Shown in pieces: positions 61,440 through 64,000 of a stretch of DNA of 64,000 nt (positions within the stretch are counted from its first letter, which is position 1; the number at the start of each line of letters is the position of its first letter). The notes under the pieces are model-generated. The model searched no databases. It saw nothing but the letters and a program-made list of their open reading frames with translations, and was not told the origin of the DNA. This DNA is from Plantago major. Its lineage: Eukaryota; Streptophyta; Magnoliopsida; Lamiales; Plantaginaceae. The position numbers were made by a program, and so were the translations under genes. Location of the stretch: the NCBI GenBank assembly GCA_026545765.1, contig CM048844.1:24932237-24996236 (forward strand), read 5' to 3'.

Positions 61440-61920
61440 AATATCACATAGAACTTGGTAGTTGTTTTCTTCTTCTTTAAATGTTGATTGTTAAACTATG
61501 ACAAGATTGCATCTTGACTTATTTCCATGTAGTTTCTTCTCTAACTTATTGCTCATACTTTTACATAGTATAACGTTTTAAAGAATGCAATTAATGTTTT
61601 AATATATGACTGTACATTTTATATATATCATGTTCTATGTGCATGTGTGTACAACACCGATATTTTTAATATAATCCTAATGGTTTTGGCTAGCTACAAC
61701 CATCGTGTTTGCTTGCCCCTTTAGTTGGTCTCTATAAAAACGGTACCTCTGTAGACTGGGAAAATCTAAAAGGGTTTGCTCACTCTAATGTTTGGTCCTA
61801 TGTTACCCTCTAAAATTTGCTTAGGTGCACTTAGAAAATTTAGTTTCCCCATCACTATCAAATATTGTAAATGGTTCATGCTTTGAATAGTTATTCAATG
61901 TATTTTGTGCCACATGTTCA
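61440..61920. other. gene-free stretch
   Basis: AT-rich, nothing recognised. Confidence 0.35.
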
Positions 61921-61929
61921 ATAAGTAAT

Positions 61930-62100
61930 ATGTCAATGAGGTGAAGTTTAATTGGTTAGGTTGAAGTACTCGGGGTTATGCGTTCGATTCCAGTCAAGTG
62001 CGGATAGGAATCTTGTGTAATCTAGCTTTGGTATAATCATTGATAAGTCTCAAAAGACATAAGTAGTGTCATGTATTTTTCTAATTATAGATTTAATAAA
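61930..62100 (+). mobile_element. tRNA-derived SINE
   Basis: TTAATTGGTTAGGTTGAAG then GCGTTCGATTCC (B box at about 61980-61991), AGTCAAGTGCGGATAGG. The same head recurs, truncated, at 63672-63745. Confidence 0.6.
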
Positions 62101-62208
62101 TTATAAAGGTATTGTTGTAACAAAATTTCTAGTTGCTCATTATTTTATCCATTAATTAACATAATAAGAAAACAATAGAAAACTTATTGGAGAAATCAAA
62201 TCTGGAGT

Positions 62209-62662
62209 TCAATAGATCTTATAATTAATAGACAGATGCAACAAGCTTCTAGTGGTTCTATTTAGGGGGTGGCATATGTAACTACATAGACAACCAGATT
62301 CCCCGACACCAGTAGTGCACCTAAAACTTACTAGATTGTCGGGATAATACTTTAAGCATACATCGATCTTGACATATAGGATCTCCACCTCGTTTACCGC
62401 AATCATCACCTTCTGCAGCAATCACACATACTACCTTTGAGTCATCTATTGTTAGCATGCCTGGCAAAATCCAAATATATAATCAACATCATATAAATTT
62501 TATATAGAAGATCGTTAATCAAATCAACAAATTGTATGCATTTTACGTGAGAAATTAACATAAATGCCAGAGGTATATACAATGTGATCAAAGGATTGTA
62601 GACATGCATGATATGGAAGAAACAAGATAGGCCATCAATACAAATAAAAACAACTTAGCCAT
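62209..62662 (-). pseudogene. Cys-rich secreted peptide (defensin-like), apparently broken
   Basis: Exon 1 from the ATG at 62662 encodes a clear signal peptide (MAKLFLFVLMAYLVSS). Exon 2 would start at 62460 after TTTTGCCAG. It carries VCVIAAEGDDCGKRGGDPIC then QDRCML in one frame, and SFRCTTGVGESGCLC then SYICHP in another, needing a one-base shift in between. Cys spacing (C..C..C..C..C..CxC..C) and two-exon layout are those of plant defensin-like peptides. No donor in exon 1 joins exon 2 in the right phase, so the gene is either broken or differently spliced. A TATA box lies about 100 bases upstream. Confidence 0.45.
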
Positions 62663-62761
62663 CTTAAGAACGGATGAATGATGGCTTTTTTTTTTTGTTT
62701 TGTTTCTGTATGGAATGTTGGATAACGTATGAATGATTGCTAATAGTGTACTAGTGTGTCC

Positions 62762-62768
62762 ATATATA
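62762..62768 (-). promoter_or_regulatory. TATA-like box before the Cys-rich peptide gene
   Basis: TATATAT on the minus strand (GTGTATATATGG), about 100 bases before the ATG at 62662. Confidence 0.4.
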
Positions 62769-63019
62769 CACAAAGAAAATATGCCATTAGAAATATATGG
62801 ACATCTTAATTAATTAGCAAATCATATATTTTTCCTCAAAATGATAATTAAATTATACTTGATTTCATCCAACTTTGCACAACTAATTATTTTGAAATTT
62901 GATAATCCTGAAATAAGGTTAATGTAATTACTCTTCAGGCTTTACTTATTTAAATGGCAAAAAATGACCAATTAATCAAATCTACATGCCCCTGGAAGAC
63001 AACAATCTTGCAAAATAGT

Positions 63020-63320
63020 ACTCAGTCCGTCCCAAAACAAATATACTATTTCATTAGGAACAGAGAGGTTAAGTGTTTGAGCAAAATAGTACTAATAAAG
63101 TTTGATTCGTGGCTTATATATTTGGTTTACAATTGCATTTGTTATATTAATAATATGATTTGAGTGTTTAATTATATCAATCCAACAAACTTATAAGTAA
63201 TGACATTCGACCTAAAAAGTAAGTTCGATGGATAATAATTTGCCAAAAAATGAAACATGACTTTTGTATTAGGACATACATAAATAGAATACATGACATT
63301 TGTTCTTGGACGGGGAATAG
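63020..63320. mobile_element. Stowaway-like MITE
   Basis: TA-flanked. Left CTCAGTCCGTCCCAAAAC; the right end reversed is CTATTCCCCGTCCAAGAAC, both leading into AAA(T)-rich interior. Ends are diverged. Confidence 0.65.
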
Positions 63321-63337
63321 TACAATATATATTTGTT

Positions 63338-63560
63338 TTTTGAGTCACCTTATAATGCATCTTAAAAAATAAAGTACTTCTTCACCTTATAAAAATAAGT
63401 CACCTTATAAGTTTTTTATCTTTAAATTAAATATCAGCTAACTTATTAGTCAATTTGCCAAACACGTTGATTCGTTACGTTATCAGTCTCAAATTTCAGC
63501 TACCTTGTCACTCACCGTATCGGCTTCCAATCACCTTATAACATAGTATTGTGAAACATA
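63338..63560. repeat. possible dispersed repeat (CACCTTATAA words)
   Basis: CACCTTATAA recurs four times, and CAATTTGCCAAACACGTTGA resembles CAATTTGTCAAACACGTTTA at about 12481. Perhaps a MITE family. Confidence 0.4.
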
Positions 63561-63671
63561 GTCTTAAAGTACATTATTTGCACATGACCATCTTAATATA
63601 CCTTATTTGTACATAAGGTCCACTGAATTGTCCCCATTCAACTCCACAAGTGAAAATAAACATTTTGATCA

Positions 63672-63745
63672 AGATTCAATTGGTTAGGATGAGGTAGCAT
63701 AATCCCAAAGTTAATGGGTTTAATTCTCGTTAAGTGCGGATTCAG
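63672..63745 (+). mobile_element. truncated tRNA-derived SINE
   Basis: CAATTGGTTAGGATGAGG then GGGTTTAATTCTCGTTAAGTG, like 61945-62010. It stops where a CAGGGGCGG end (63744) begins. Confidence 0.5.
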
Positions 63746-63760
63746 GGGCGGAGGAAGGAT
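63744..63760. mobile_element. CAGGGGCGG hAT-like left end
   Basis: CAGGGGCGGAGGAAGG matches the left end of 51319-51952. The rest runs out of the window or is decayed. Confidence 0.4.
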
Positions 63761-63857
63761 ATAAAACCGACTAGGGCACATATCTTAAAAAAATATTATT
63801 GAAGAGAGGATAATTTTTTTTGTGGTATAGACAAAATATAATACTACCTAAATATTA

Positions 63858-64000
63858 CTCCCTCCGTTCTTTTTAAAGTTTTATATTTTGCCATTTTGGG
63901 TTTTTTTTAAAGATCAACGCTTCCTTTTTTGGAAACCCACTATCTACATTTATTAATTTTTTAAATACTATCTTTCATACTTTATCCATTATCTTTCTTA
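63858..64000. mobile_element. Stowaway-like MITE, cut by window end
   Basis: TA then CTCCCTCCGTTCTTTTTAAA. The right end lies outside the window. Confidence 0.65.

Noticed and set aside
1-64000. CRISPR arrays, bacterial operons, ribosomal RNA genes
   Set aside because: No regularly spaced short repeats or rRNA sequence; the window is plant nuclear DNA.

Overview
This is nuclear DNA from a flowering plant, almost certainly a eudicot. The genes have GT-AG introns in AT-rich non-coding sequence, and the recognisable proteins are plant families: a TPLATE/TSET WD40 subunit, a plastid DEAD-box helicase, a plant B3 protein, a germin-like protein and an F-box protein. Much of the rest is plant transposons. 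The species cannot be fixed from the sequence alone.

Layout of genes. 399-4535 (+) holds the 3' part of a TWD40-2-like gene whose first exons lie left of the window. 9272-11295 (-) is a complete six-exon B3 transcription factor-like gene. 14270-15420 (+) is a frameshifted F-box gene. 16667-22285 (-) is a complete ten-exon gene for a chloroplast DEAD-box RNA helicase of the RH3 type, with transit peptide, helicase core, GUCT region and a C-terminal zinc knuckle. Further right genes are sparse: three small intronless plus-strand ORFs (40514-40855, 50479-50835, 54899-55264), a two-exon germin-like gene (56407-57239, -), a broken Cys-rich secreted-peptide gene (62209-62662, -), and fragments of JmjC, RNase H-like and copia gag genes.

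Mobile DNA dominates from about 23 kb onward. It includes a 977-bp TRIM at 5076-6052 with two similar LTRs, PBS, PPT and target duplication; a 5.35-kb LTR element at 24196-29549 carrying a nested 1.1-kb hAT element and a Stowaway-like MITE; a CACTA-type element (30980-32135); Helitron termini sharing one 3' hairpin architecture (13730, 30379, 35754) plus further candidates (33635-37791); an Emigrant/Lemi1-type pogo element with transposase remains (44083-45117); a 634-bp hAT-like element (51319-51952); a foldback element (53144-53352); tRNA-derived SINE copies; and many CTCCCTCCGTCCC-ended MITEs.

The intact genes appear to be independent housekeeping or stress-related plant genes, not a cluster or pathway. 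I found no convincing new multi-gene system. The most useful leads are the precise TRIM, the shared-hairpin Helitron family, the transposase-bearing Emigrant-like element, the small basic ORF genes, two in-frame cryptic exons in the RH3 gene, and the broken Cys-rich peptide gene.
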